Notes under the pieces: model-generated
The model's input: only the letters and a program-made list of their open reading frames with translations
The model's database searches: none
What the model was told of the DNA's origin: nothing
Assembly: GCF_040096055.1 (NCBI RefSeq)
Contig: NZ_JBBMFK010000007.1
Span: 1 to 64,000, forward strand
From: Pseudoflavonifractor intestinihominis
GTDB taxonomy: Bacteria; Bacillota; Clostridia; Oscillospirales; Oscillospiraceae
DNA length: 64,000 nucleotides
Direction: 5' to 3'
Part shown: one piece after another, positions 25,065 through 33,276 of the stretch
How the letters are laid out: each line of letters opens with the position of its first letter
Position numbering within the stretch: the first letter of the stretch is position 1
Translations under genes and position numbers: made by a program

Positions 25065-26429
25065 ATGATACTGAAAACCAGCCTGCACGGCCATGTGTAT
25101 ACATTCCAATCGGTGAAGGACGTGCTGGCCAAGGCCAACGAGGAGAAGTCGGGGGACCGGCTGGCGGGCATTGCCGCCGAGAACGCCGAGGAGCGGGTGG
25201 CGGCCAAAGTGGTGACGGCCAACCTGCTGCTGTCCGACCTGCGGGAGAACCCCGCCGTGCCCTATGAGGAGGACGAGGTCACCCGCATCATCCAGGACGA
25301 CGTGAACGAGAAAATTTACGGTGAGATCCGCAACTGGACCGTGTCCGAGCTGCGGGAGTGGCTGCTGGACGAGAAGCACACCGGCGCGGACATCCGCCGC
25401 ATCTCCCGGGGCCTGACCGCCGAGATGATCGCCGCTGTGACCAAGATCATGAGCAACCTGGACCTGATCTACGCGGCCAAAAAGCTGCGGGTTACCGCCA
25501 CCTGCAACACCACCATCGGCGAGGCGGGCACCCTGTCCTGCCGCCTCCAGCCCAACCACCCCACCGACGACCCCGACGGCATCATGGCCTCCCTGCTGGA
25601 GGGCCTGACCTTTGGCGCGGGGGACGCGGTGCTGGGCCTGAACCCGGTGGACGACAGCGTGGAGAGCGTGCGGCGGGTGCTGGACCGCTTCCACGAGATC
25701 CGCACCCGCTGGGAGATCCCCACCCAGATCTGCGTCCTGGCCCACGTGACCACCCAGATGGACGCGGTGAGGCAGGGGGCCCCCTGCGACCTGATCTTCC
25801 AGTCCATTGCAGGCAGCCAGAAGGGCAACGAGGCCTTCGGCCTGGACGGGAAGCTCATCGAGGAGGCCCGGCAGCTGGCCCTCAAGGAGGGCACCGCCAC
25901 CGGCCCCAACGTGATGTACTTTGAGACCGGCCAGGGCTCCGAGCTCAGTTCCGAGGCCCACCACGGCGCCGACCAGGTGGTGATGGAGGCCCGGTGCTAC
26001 GGCTTTGCCAAGCGGTTCCAGCCCTTCCTGGTGAACACGGTTGTGGGCTTCATTGGGCCCGAATATCTGTATAATTCCAAGCAAGTAATACGGGCTGGAT
26101 TGGAGGATCACTTCATGGGCAAGCTGACCGGCGTGCCCATGGGCTGCGACGCCTGCTACACCAACCACATGAAGGCCGACCAGAACGACATCGAGGACCT
26201 GGCGGTCCTCCTCACCGCCGCCGGGTGCAACTACTTCATGGGCATCCCCCACGGCGACGACGTGATGCTCAACTACCAGACCACCGGCTTCCACGAGACC
26301 GCCGCCCTGCGGGAGCTCTTCGGCCTGACCGCCATCAAGCCCTTCCAGGACTGGCTGGAGAAGATGGGCTTTGTGCGGGACGGAAAACTGACCGAGCTGG
26401 CCGGGGACGGCTCCGTGCTGCTGGGGTAA
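25065..26429 (+). CDS. eutB: Ethanolamine ammonia-lyase large subunit EutB
   Basis: The catalytic TIM-barrel subunit (454 aa, the normal length) of the adenosylcobalamin-dependent lyase that splits ethanolamine into acetaldehyde and ammonia. Highly conserved stretches include TCNTTIGEAGTLSCRLQPNH, GLNPVDDS, FQSIAGSQKGN, and MGCDACYTNHMKADQ. A GGGGGAA site precedes the ATG. A 124-nt gap with a hairpin separates it from eutC, unlike the close spacing elsewhere in the operon. Confidence 0.96.
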   Translation: MILKTSLHGHVYTFQSVKDVLAKANEEKSGDRLAGIAAENAEERVAAKVVTANLLLSDLRENPAVPYEEDEVTRIIQDDVNEKIYGEIRNWTVSELREWLLDEKHTGADIRRISRGLTAEMIAAVTKIMSNLDLIYAAKKLRVTATCNTTIGEAGTLSCRLQPNHPTDDPDGIMASLLEGLTFGAGDAVLGLNPVDDSVESVRRVLDRFHEIRTRWEIPTQICVLAHVTTQMDAVRQGAPCDLIFQSIAGSQKGNEAFGLDGKLIEEARQLALKEGTATGPNVMYFETGQGSELSSEAHHGADQVVMEARCYGFAKRFQPFLVNTVVGFIGPEYLYNSKQVIRAGLEDHFMGKLTGVPMGCDACYTNHMKADQNDIEDLAVLLTAAGCNYFMGIPHGDDVMLNYQTTGFHETAALRELFGLTAIKPFQDWLEKMGFVRDGKLTELAGDGSVLLG

Positions 26430-26443
26430 GGAGGCCCTGGGGT

Positions 26444-26479
26444 CCCCAACGAAGCCCAGCGAAAGTGGGTTCATTGGGG
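26444..26479 (+). repeat. Intercistronic hairpin between eutB and eutC
   Basis: An imperfect stem-loop with outer arms CCCCAA and TTGGGG and inner GAAGCCCA pairing with TGGGTTC. No T-tract follows, so it is not a terminator. A second small hairpin (GCCCTGCCG, loop TTTA) lies at about 26504-26525. It looks like a dispersed intergenic repeat or a stability element setting EutB:EutC stoichiometry; no other copy was found in this window. Confidence 0.45.
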
Positions 26480-26553
26480 GGAGGACGAACAACGGAATGA
26501 ATGAGCCCTGCCGTTTACGGCGGGGCGAAGAATATGGAGTTTGTGAGGACGAT

Positions 26554-27465
26554 ATGAACGATAAGGAACTGCGCGCCCTCATTGAGCGCATGATCGCCGA
26601 GGTGGCCGGACAGGCCCCCACACCCCAGGTGAAGGGGAGCGACTACTACCCCATGGAGCCCCAGGGGGTGACCCGTCCGGCGGCCAGGAACATTGACCCT
26701 GCCGCAGCCATCCCGGACATCACCCAGACCGACCTGCGGCGGCAGTATCTGGTGGACAACCCCAGAAACGGGAGGGCATTTCTGGACCTGAAGCAGAAGA
26801 CCCCCGCACGCATCGGCCTGGGCCGGGCGGGCGCCCGGTACAAGACCGCCACCATGCTCCGCTTCCGGGCCGACCACGCGGCGGCCCAGGACTCCTGCTT
26901 CTCCATGGTGGACGAGGCATTTGTAAAGAAGGGCGGCTTTGTGCCGGTGCAGACCCTGTGCAAGGATAAGGACGAGTATTTGACCCGGCCCGACAAGGGC
27001 CGCCGGTTTGACGAGGCCAACCAGGCCATCATCCGCCAGACCCTGGGACAGAAGCCCAGGGTAGCCCTGGTGGTGGGGGACGGCCTCAGCTCCGCCGCTA
27101 TCGAGGCCAACGCCCTGGACTGCCTGGAGGCCATCCGGGGTGGCCTGAAGGCCTACGGGTTGGAGGTTGGCCCGGCTCTGTTCGTCAAGTTCTGCCGGGT
27201 GGGCGCCTCCGACCACATCGGCGACCTGACCGGCGCGGAGGTGGTGTGCATGCTGGTGGGGGAGAGGCCCGGACTGGTGACCGCCGAGTCCATGTCCGCC
27301 TATCTCACCTACCAGCCCCACATCGGCATCCCCGAGTCCAAGCGCACCGTGGTCTCCAACATCCACCGCCAGGGAACGACTGCGGTAGAAGCAGGAGCTC
27401 ATATTGCCGAATTGATTCACACCATGCTGGAGAAGAAAGCCTCCGGCATTGATCTGAAGCTGTAA
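26554..27465 (+). CDS. eutC: Ethanolamine ammonia-lyase small subunit EutC
   Basis: The 303-aa partner of EutB, contributing to adenosylcobalamin binding. The start MNDKELRALIERMIAEV has a GAGGAC site; an upstream in-frame ATG would add 19 unrelated residues. The first 18 residues form an amphipathic helix like the shell-targeting N-terminus known in EutC, followed by a flexible Pro/Gly-rich linker. The conserved core runs from RARIGLGRAG-like sequence (TPARIGLGRAGAR) to VSNIHRQGTTAVEAGA near the end. Confidence 0.93.
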   Translation: MNDKELRALIERMIAEVAGQAPTPQVKGSDYYPMEPQGVTRPAARNIDPAAAIPDITQTDLRRQYLVDNPRNGRAFLDLKQKTPARIGLGRAGARYKTATMLRFRADHAAAQDSCFSMVDEAFVKKGGFVPVQTLCKDKDEYLTRPDKGRRFDEANQAIIRQTLGQKPRVALVVGDGLSSAAIEANALDCLEAIRGGLKAYGLEVGPALFVKFCRVGASDHIGDLTGAEVVCMLVGERPGLVTAESMSAYLTYQPHIGIPESKRTVVSNIHRQGTTAVEAGAHIAELIHTMLEKKASGIDLKL

Positions 27466-27477
27466 GGGGGCGAAACC

Positions 27478-28131
27478 ATGATTGATGAACTGATTCCGGT
27501 CAAGGTACTGGCCACCCACACCATCGCCAACGTCAGCGAGGGGCTGGCCAGGCAGCTGGCCCTGCCCGACGGCCACCGCTCCATCGGCATTCTTACCACC
27601 GACTGCGACGACATGACCTACTGCGCCCTGGACGAGGCCACCAAGGCCGCCGCCGTGGAGGTGGTATACGGCCGGAGCCTGTACGCGGGGGCGGCCAACG
27701 CCTCCACCAAGCTGGCCGGAGAGGTCATCGGCATCCTGGCCGGGCCCAACCCGGCGGAGGTCCAGAGCGGCCTGCGGGCGGCGGTAGCCTTCCTCCAGGA
27801 GGCCGGCGGCTTCCGCTCCGCCAACGAGGACGGCTCGGTGGTGTATTTTGCCCACACTGTCTCCCGCACGGGCACCTATCTGTCCCAGACGGCTGGGGTG
27901 GCCGAGGGGGAGGCACTGGCCTATCTCATCGCCCCGCCTCTGGAGGCGGTGGTGGGGCTGGACGAGGCGCTGAAGGCGGCGGACGTGGAGCTGACGGCCT
28001 TCTATGCGCCGCCCAGCGAGACCAACTTCGGCGGCGGCCTGCTCACCGGCACCCAGAGCGCCTGCAACGCCGCCTGCGCCGCCTTTGCTGAGGCGGTAAA
28101 GGCGGTAGCGGCCAGACCCCGGGAAATATAG
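27478..28131 (+). CDS. eutL: Microcompartment shell protein EutL
   Basis: A 217-aa tandem-BMC shell protein that forms trimers of pseudohexamers with a gated central pore. The sequence matches EutL throughout: VKVLATHTIANVSEG, ILTTDCDDMTY, VYGRSLYAGAANAS, and the second BMC half ending in PPSETNFGGGLLTGTQSACNAAC. It lies between eutC and eutE, in the middle of the operon, spaced 12 and 10 nt from them. Confidence 0.93.
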   Translation: MIDELIPVKVLATHTIANVSEGLARQLALPDGHRSIGILTTDCDDMTYCALDEATKAAAVEVVYGRSLYAGAANASTKLAGEVIGILAGPNPAEVQSGLRAAVAFLQEAGGFRSANEDGSVVYFAHTVSRTGTYLSQTAGVAEGEALAYLIAPPLEAVVGLDEALKAADVELTAFYAPPSETNFGGGLLTGTQSACNAACAAFAEAVKAVAARPREI

Positions 28132-28141
28132 GAGGGATTCC

Positions 28142-29611
28142 ATGCAGCTGGATAAGGATTTACAGTCGGTCCAGGAGGTCCGGGACCTGATTAAGACGGC
28201 CAAAGAGGCCCAGCGGGCACTGGCCCGGATGGACCAGGCCCAGATCGACAAGATTGTGGCCGCCATCTCGGCGGCGGGCGCGGAACACGCCGGGCGGCTG
28301 GCCGCCATGGCGGTGGAGGAGACCGGCTTCGGCAGGAAGGAGGACAAGGAGCTGAAAAACCGCTTCGCCGCCCTCACCCTCTACGAGGCCATCAAAAACG
28401 AGCGCACCATCGGTATCCTGGCCGAGGACCGGGAGAAGCGCATCATCGACATCGGCGTGCCCGTGGGCATCGTGGCCGGGCTGGTGCCCTCCACCAACCC
28501 CACCTCCACCGTCATCTACAAGGCCATGATCTGCCTCAAGGCGGGCAGCCCCATCATCTTCTCCCCCCACCCCAGCGCCCTCAACTGTATCCGGGAGACG
28601 GTGGCGGTGGTCCGCCGGGCGGCGGAGGGGGCGGGGGCGCCCGCAGGGAGCATCTCCTGCATCTCCGCCCCCACCATGGAGGCCACCAGCGCCCTGATGA
28701 AGCACCGGGACACCCGGCTCATCCTGGCCACCGGCGGCGGGGCCATGGTCAAGGCGGCCTACTCCTCGGGCACCCCGGCCATCGGCGTGGGCGCGGGCAA
28801 CGGCCCGGCCTATATCCACCGCACCGCAGACGTGCCCATGGCGGTGAAGCGGATTCTGGACTCCAAGACCTTTGACAACGGCACCATCTGCGCCAGCGAG
28901 CAGAGCATCGTGGTCACCCGGGAGATAGAACCCGCAGTGACGGCGGAGCTGACGCGGCAGGGGGCCTGCATCCTCAGCGACGGGCAGCACAAGGCCCTGT
29001 CCAAGTGCATCCTCCGGCCCAACGGCACCATGAACCCGGCCATTGTGGGCAAGAGTGTGGAGCAGGTGGCCGCACTGGCCGGGCTGTCCGGCATTCCGGT
29101 GGGCACCCGGGTGCTGGTGGCCCGGGAGACCGGCGTGGGCCCCGGCTACCCCTACTCCAATGAGAAGCTGGGGCTGATTCTGGCCCTCTATGTGGAACCC
29201 GACGAGGAGGCCGCCCTCCGCCGGTGCGTGGAGATTCTGGAGTGGGAGGGCGCGGGCCACACCTTCTCCATCCACGCCGAGGACGAGAACGTGGTGAAGA
29301 AGTTCGCCGCCGCCGTGCCCGCCAGCCGGGTGCTGGTGAACACGCCCTCCTCCCTGGGCGGCATCGGCGCCAGCACCTGCCTGTTCCCCGCCCTCACCCT
29401 GGGCTGCGGCGCGGTGGGCGGCTCTTCCAGCTCCAACAACATCGGCCCCCTGGACCTCATCAACATCAAGCGGGTGGCCTGGGGCGTCAAAGAGCTGGAG
29501 GACCTCCGGGGCGGCCAGGCCTGCCGGGCGGACGCGGGAACCCGGGGGGCGGTTGACGCCGCCGCCATGGACGAGCTGGTACGCCTGATCATGAGGAGGC
29601 TGAACGTATGA
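28142..29611 (+). CDS. eutE: Acetaldehyde dehydrogenase (acetylating) EutE
   Basis: A 489-aa CoA-acylating aldehyde dehydrogenase converting acetaldehyde to acetyl-CoA with NAD+. The catalytic cysteine lies in NGTICASEQ. Other features are VPSTNPTSTVIYKA, ATGGGAMVKAAY and GVGAGNGPAYI. The C-terminus (from about 470) is an amphipathic helix, AAMDELVRLIMRRLNV, after a Gly/Ala-rich linker, which resembles an encapsulation peptide. The stop codon overlaps the ATG of the next frame by 4 nt. Confidence 0.93.
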   Translation: MQLDKDLQSVQEVRDLIKTAKEAQRALARMDQAQIDKIVAAISAAGAEHAGRLAAMAVEETGFGRKEDKELKNRFAALTLYEAIKNERTIGILAEDREKRIIDIGVPVGIVAGLVPSTNPTSTVIYKAMICLKAGSPIIFSPHPSALNCIRETVAVVRRAAEGAGAPAGSISCISAPTMEATSALMKHRDTRLILATGGGAMVKAAYSSGTPAIGVGAGNGPAYIHRTADVPMAVKRILDSKTFDNGTICASEQSIVVTREIEPAVTAELTRQGACILSDGQHKALSKCILRPNGTMNPAIVGKSVEQVAALAGLSGIPVGTRVLVARETGVGPGYPYSNEKLGLILALYVEPDEEAALRRCVEILEWEGAGHTFSIHAEDENVVKKFAAAVPASRVLVNTPSSLGGIGASTCLFPALTLGCGAVGGSSSSNNIGPLDLINIKRVAWGVKELEDLRGGQACRADAGTRGAVDAAAMDELVRLIMRRLNV

Positions 29612-30303
29612 GCGAGGTCAACGCCGACGGCGTGCTGCTCAACCCCCAGGAGCACCTTTTGCAGGAGGTGCAGAACCTGACCAACAGCCTGATGGCGGCC
29701 AAGCCCGCCGGGGTGGAGGGGGAGGAGTCCATGGAGCACCCGGTGACCGCCCTCAACGGCGAACCGGCCGGAACGGTGGGCGGCGCGCCCCACATGCCGG
29801 TGAGAGCAGCGGAGGAAAAAGTGGAAAAAAAGGCCCGCGCAAAGCGGGAGAGTGCCGCCCGGCCCGAGAGCAGGAAGGCGGCTGTTTCCACCATGGGCCG
29901 GCCGGATGTGGAAAAAACACCTGAGGGGCAGAGCGTGCCCCAGAGTGGGAATCATACAGAACGTCCCCGGAGCGGGGCGCAAAACGGAAAAGGAGACAGG
30001 AAAATGGCAAATACGAATGCACTTGGTATGGTGGAGACCCGGGGCCTGGTGGCCGCCATTGAGGCGGCGGACGCCATGGTAAAGGCGGCCAACGTCCAGC
30101 TGGTGGGCAAGGAGCAGGTGGGCGGCGGCCTGGTGACCGTGATGGTCCGGGGAGACGTGGGGGCCGTCAAGGCGGCCACCGACGCGGGCGCCGCTGCGGC
30201 GGAGAAGGTGGGCGAGCTGGTGAGCGTCCACGTCATCCCCCGCCCCCACGCCGAGGTGGACTCCGTCCTGCCCCACGGCAAGGGCGAGTACGACGGGCAG
30301 TAA
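29608..30303 (+). CDS. Long BMC-domain frame: 132-residue extension in frame with EutM
   Basis: This frame starts at an ATG overlapping the eutE stop and runs without a stop codon into the EutM shell domain, giving 231 aa. The extension has an N-terminal helix-prone segment (LLNPQEHLLQEVQNLTNSLMAAK) followed by about 100 residues rich in Glu, Lys, Arg, Gly, Pro and Ser that look disordered. Two readings are possible: a separate small reading frame that happens to be in phase, or a genuine long isoform with a tethering tail for cargo. The internal start of EutM at 30004 has its own strong ribosome-binding site, so the short form is surely made; the long form is uncertain. Confidence 0.5.
   Translation: MSEVNADGVLLNPQEHLLQEVQNLTNSLMAAKPAGVEGEESMEHPVTALNGEPAGTVGGAPHMPVRAAEEKVEKKARAKRESAARPESRKAAVSTMGRPDVEKTPEGQSVPQSGNHTERPRSGAQNGKGDRKMANTNALGMVETRGLVAAIEAADAMVKAANVQLVGKEQVGGGLVTVMVRGDVGAVKAATDAGAAAAEKVGELVSVHVIPRPHAEVDSVLPHGKGEYDGQ
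30004..30303 (+). CDS. eutM: Microcompartment hexameric shell protein EutM
   Basis: A 99-aa single-BMC shell protein (usual length about 95-100) starting MANTNALGMVETRGLVAAIEA, preceded by an AAAAGGAGACAGG site. Conserved parts are GMVETRG, ADAMVKAANVQLVGKEQVGGG, VRGDVGAVKAATDAG and VHVIPRPH. It should form the flat hexameric sheets of the ethanolamine compartment. It is in phase with an upstream open frame (see the longer entry). Confidence 0.92.
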   Translation: MANTNALGMVETRGLVAAIEAADAMVKAANVQLVGKEQVGGGLVTVMVRGDVGAVKAATDAGAAAAEKVGELVSVHVIPRPHAEVDSVLPHGKGEYDGQ

Positions 30304-30306
30304 GCC

Positions 30307-31035
30307 ATGGCGCTGCTGACCGAGGAGGACGTGCGCCGGATGTCGAACGGAGGCGCACGGGGCCCGGTGGTGGTGCGGGCGGGGGAGGTCCTCACCCCCG
30401 CCGCCCGGGACTGGCTGAGAGAGAAGGGGGTGGAGGTGGTCTACCCCCAGGGCAATTCCGGGGAGGCGGGGCAGCGCCCCAAGTACCGCACTCTGTCCGG
30501 GGCAGTGCTGGCCGAGAAGCCGGAGCACATGACCCACCTGAAGGGCAATATTCTGGTGGACAAGGACCACCCCCGCATCGCCTTCCGGGGCTGCATCGAC
30601 AGCCTGGAGGCGGAGATTCTCCTGGCCCAGCAGACCTGCGCCGGGGCGGGCTATCCCGCCCTGGCACAGGAGCTGGAGGAGGTGCTGGCCTTTGTGCGGC
30701 GGTTCATCCGCTTCGACGTGCTGGACGAGCCGGTGGGGGAGATCAGACTGTGCGGGTACGGCCCGGATGAGCTGCGGGAGTACTCCCACTACCCGGACAG
30801 ATACCTGGGCCAGCCCCACTTCATGCCCCACTACACCGACTCCCCCGCCATCCTGGCGGTGAACAAGGTGCGCACCGTGGTTCGGCGCACCGAGCTGGCG
30901 GCCTATGCCGCTTTCCGGGACGCCGGCGGCGTGGAGCGGCCGGACATCATCCTGGGGCTCAACCGCCTGTCCTCCCTGATGTGGATCATGATGATCAAGC
31001 TCAAGGCGGGGAAGTACCCCCGGGAGGTGAAGTAA
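30307..31035 (+). CDS. eutT: Cobalamin adenosyltransferase EutT
   Basis: A 242-aa enzyme that makes adenosylcobalamin from cobalamin and ATP for EutBC. The family pattern is visible in LLTEEDVRRM, LTPAARDWLREKGVEV, EKPEHMTHL, and the C-terminal helices with RTELAAYAAF and LNRLSSLMWIMMIKLK. The Cys-rich HX11CCXXC metal motif of enteric EutT is not seen, as in other Firmicute members. It is translationally close to both neighbours (3 and 0 nt). Confidence 0.88.
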   Translation: MALLTEEDVRRMSNGGARGPVVVRAGEVLTPAARDWLREKGVEVVYPQGNSGEAGQRPKYRTLSGAVLAEKPEHMTHLKGNILVDKDHPRIAFRGCIDSLEAEILLAQQTCAGAGYPALAQELEEVLAFVRRFIRFDVLDEPVGEIRLCGYGPDELREYSHYPDRYLGQPHFMPHYTDSPAILAVNKVRTVVRRTELAAYAAFRDAGGVERPDIILGLNRLSSLMWIMMIKLKAGKYPREVK

Positions 31036-31665
31036 ATGGAACACACAGCGCTGGAACGGCTGGCGGAGGCGGTGGTGGAGCGGCTGACCGTGCCTTTGGA
31101 GGCCAGCGGGCGGCATGTCCACCTGTGCCGGGCCCATGTGGAGGCCCTGTTCGGACCGGGCCACCGGCTGGAAAAGGTGCGGGAACTGTCCCAGCCGGGA
31201 CAGTTCGTCTGTAGCGAGCGGGTGACGCTGGTGGGGCCCAAGGGCCAGCTGAGCAACGTGGTGGTGCTGGGCCCCGAGCGGCCCGAGAGCCAGGTAGAGA
31301 TCTCCCTCACCGACGGGGTATCTCTGGGCATTGCGCCGCCGGTGCGCATCTCAGGGGACACAGCCGGTACGCCGGGCATTATCCTCCGGGGACCGGCGGG
31401 GGAGATCACCCTGAAGCAGGGGGTCATCGCCGCCAAGCGGCACATCCACATGACGCCCCAGGATGCGGCGCGGTGGGGTCTGTCCGACAAGCAGGACATC
31501 CGGCTCCGCACCCTCACCAGCCGGCCCGTCACCTTTGAAGCGGTGGAGGTGCGCATTTCCCCCAAATTCTCCACTGCCGTCCACCTGGACTACGACGAGG
31601 CCAACGCCTGCGGCTTCCGCAAGGGAGACCGGGCCATCCCCGTGACAGGGGGAGAGGGCCTGTGA
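31036..31665 (+). CDS. eutD: PduL-type phosphate acyltransferase (EutD)
   Basis: A 209-aa zinc enzyme that converts acetyl-CoA to acetyl-phosphate, recycling CoA within the compartment. The PduL family metal-binding motifs are present: ASGRHVHLC, AAKRHIHMTP and VHLDYDEANA, and the double beta-barrel pattern is clear. The first 20 residues (LERLAEAVVERL) form an amphipathic helix suitable as an encapsulation peptide. Its stop overlaps the next start. Confidence 0.9.
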   Translation: MEHTALERLAEAVVERLTVPLEASGRHVHLCRAHVEALFGPGHRLEKVRELSQPGQFVCSERVTLVGPKGQLSNVVVLGPERPESQVEISLTDGVSLGIAPPVRISGDTAGTPGIILRGPAGEITLKQGVIAAKRHIHMTPQDAARWGLSDKQDIRLRTLTSRPVTFEAVEVRISPKFSTAVHLDYDEANACGFRKGDRAIPVTGGEGL

Positions 31666-31952
31666 CGCTGGAGGAGCGGGGCGGAGACCTGATCATCACC
31701 CATCTCCCCATCGAGCAGATGGCACTGCTCTCCCTGGGCGTGGCCTTGACGGAGGAGGAGCGGACCGTCCTGCTGGCCCTGTTGGAGGGGCGGCGGGTCT
31801 ACCTGGCCGACGGGGCCCTGGAGTACAAGCAATACGCCCGCACCGCCGAGCGGGGGATCTATATCCGTTTCACCGCCATGGAGCGGGAGCTGCGGGAGCT
31901 GGGTATCCGGAGAGGAGGGGGCGGCCATGCTGCTGGGTACGGTAGAGGGTAA
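31662..31952 (+). CDS. Short BMC-operon flavoprotein-like protein (half-length)
   Basis: A 96-aa protein that starts with GTG overlapping the eutD stop by 4 nt. The segments IITHLPIEQMALLSLGV, LLALLEGRRVYLADGALEYK and ELRELGI resemble the C-terminal half of the roughly 200-aa flavoprotein-like proteins found in ethanolamine and glycyl-radical microcompartment operons. The N-terminal half is missing, so it is a reduced version or a distinct short family. Its 3' end overlaps eutN by 26 nt. Function is unknown. Confidence 0.65.
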   Translation: MTLEERGGDLIITHLPIEQMALLSLGVALTEEERTVLLALLEGRRVYLADGALEYKQYARTAERGIYIRFTAMERELRELGIRRGGGGHAAGYGRG

Positions 31953-32160
31953 CATCTGGTCCACCAAGAAGTCCCCCGGTCTGCTGGGCAAGTCTTTCCT
32001 CACCGTCCGGGTGGGGGAACAGCTCCTCATCTGCGCCGACTGCGTGGGCGCGGGGGAGGGGGAGCGGGTGCTGGTGGCCACCGGCGGCGCAGCCCGTGTG
32101 GCCGCCGGGAAGGACGCCCCGGTGGACGCCGCCGTGGTGGGCATCGTGGACCAGACCTAG
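31927..32160 (+). CDS. eutN: Microcompartment vertex protein EutN
   Basis: A 77-aa CcmL/EutN-fold pentamer that closes the shell vertices. It begins MLLGTVEGNIWSTKKSPGLLGKSF, the family's standard N-terminus, and includes LLICADCVGAGEGERVLVATGGAAR and ends with a VVGIVD motif. It is somewhat shorter than enteric EutN (about 95 aa), mainly by loss of loop residues. Its start lies inside the preceding reading frame. Confidence 0.9.
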   Translation: MLLGTVEGNIWSTKKSPGLLGKSFLTVRVGEQLLICADCVGAGEGERVLVATGGAARVAAGKDAPVDAAVVGIVDQT

Positions 32161-32184
32161 CCCTGAGAGAACAGGAAAGGGGCA

Positions 32185-33276
32185 ATGAATTTGTCCATCA
32201 ACGAGATCATCATCTATCTAATGGTCCTCTTCATGGTCCTGGGCGCGGTGGACCGGATTCTGGGCAACCGCTTCGGCCTGGGGGAGAAATTTGAAGAGGG
32301 CATTCTGAATATGGGCGCCCTGGCGCTGTCCATGATCGGCATCATCTGCCTGGCGCCGGTGCTGGCCGACGTGCTGCGGCCGGTGGTGGTGCCGGTGTAC
32401 CAGTTCCTGGGGGCCGACCCGGCCATGTTCGTGGGCACCATTCTGGCCAACGACATGGGCGGCGCGCCCCTGGCCAAAGAGCTGGCCCTCACTGAGGAGG
32501 CGGGGCAGTTCGGCGGGCTCATCGTGGGCGCCATGCTGGGGCCCACCATCGTGTTCACCATCCCTGTGGGCCTGGGCATCATCCAGAAGGAGGACCGGCC
32601 CGCCCTGGCCTCCGGCGTGCTGGCGGGGGTGGTCACCATCCCCCTGGGCGCCCTGGTGGGGGGCCTGGCCGCCGGGTTTAACATCGACATGGTGCTGCGC
32701 AACCTGATCCCTATCGTCCTCATCGCCGTGCTCATCGCCATCGGCCTGTGGAAGATCCCGGGCGGCATGGTGAAGGGCTTTCAGGTGTTCGGCCGGGCAG
32801 TGGTCATCCTCATCACCGTGGGCCTGGCCATTGCCATCGTCCAGAAATTGACCCCCATCACCATCCTGCCCGGCCTCACCCCCATCGAGGAGGGCTTTAC
32901 CGTGGTGGGTGACATCGCCGTGGTGCTGGCCGGTGCCTTCCCGCTGGTGTACGTCATCATCAGGGTGTTCCGCAAGCCCCTGATGAAGCTGGGTCACCTG
33001 CTGGGCATGAACGACATGGCCGCCGCCGGTCTGGTGGCCACTCTGGCCAACAACATCCCCATGTTCGGTATGCTGAAGGACATGGACCACCGGGGCAAGG
33101 TCATCAACGTGGCCTTTGCCGTGTCCGCCGCCTTTGTGTTCGGCGACCACCTGGGCTTTACCGCCGGCTTTGACTCGTCCATGATCTTCCCCATGATTGT
33201 GGGCAAGCTGGTGGGCGGCGTGTCCGCCGTGGCGGTGGCCATGGTGCTGACCAGAAAGGAGGCAAACCGTGGATAA
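32185..33276 (+). CDS. eutH: Ethanolamine permease EutH
   Basis: A 363-aa membrane protein with about 10 helices. It imports ethanolamine at low concentration or low pH. Family motifs are visible: DRILGNRFGLGEKFEEG, FVGTILANDMGGAPLAKEL, LGPTIVFTIPVGLGI, and FGDHLGFTAGF. It overlaps eutQ by 8 nt. It lies in the operon behind the shell genes, as in Clostridial eut loci. Confidence 0.93.
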   Translation: MNLSINEIIIYLMVLFMVLGAVDRILGNRFGLGEKFEEGILNMGALALSMIGIICLAPVLADVLRPVVVPVYQFLGADPAMFVGTILANDMGGAPLAKELALTEEAGQFGGLIVGAMLGPTIVFTIPVGLGIIQKEDRPALASGVLAGVVTIPLGALVGGLAAGFNIDMVLRNLIPIVLIAVLIAIGLWKIPGGMVKGFQVFGRAVVILITVGLAIAIVQKLTPITILPGLTPIEEGFTVVGDIAVVLAGAFPLVYVIIRVFRKPLMKLGHLLGMNDMAAAGLVATLANNIPMFGMLKDMDHRGKVINVAFAVSAAFVFGDHLGFTAGFDSSMIFPMIVGKLVGGVSAVAVAMVLTRKEANRG

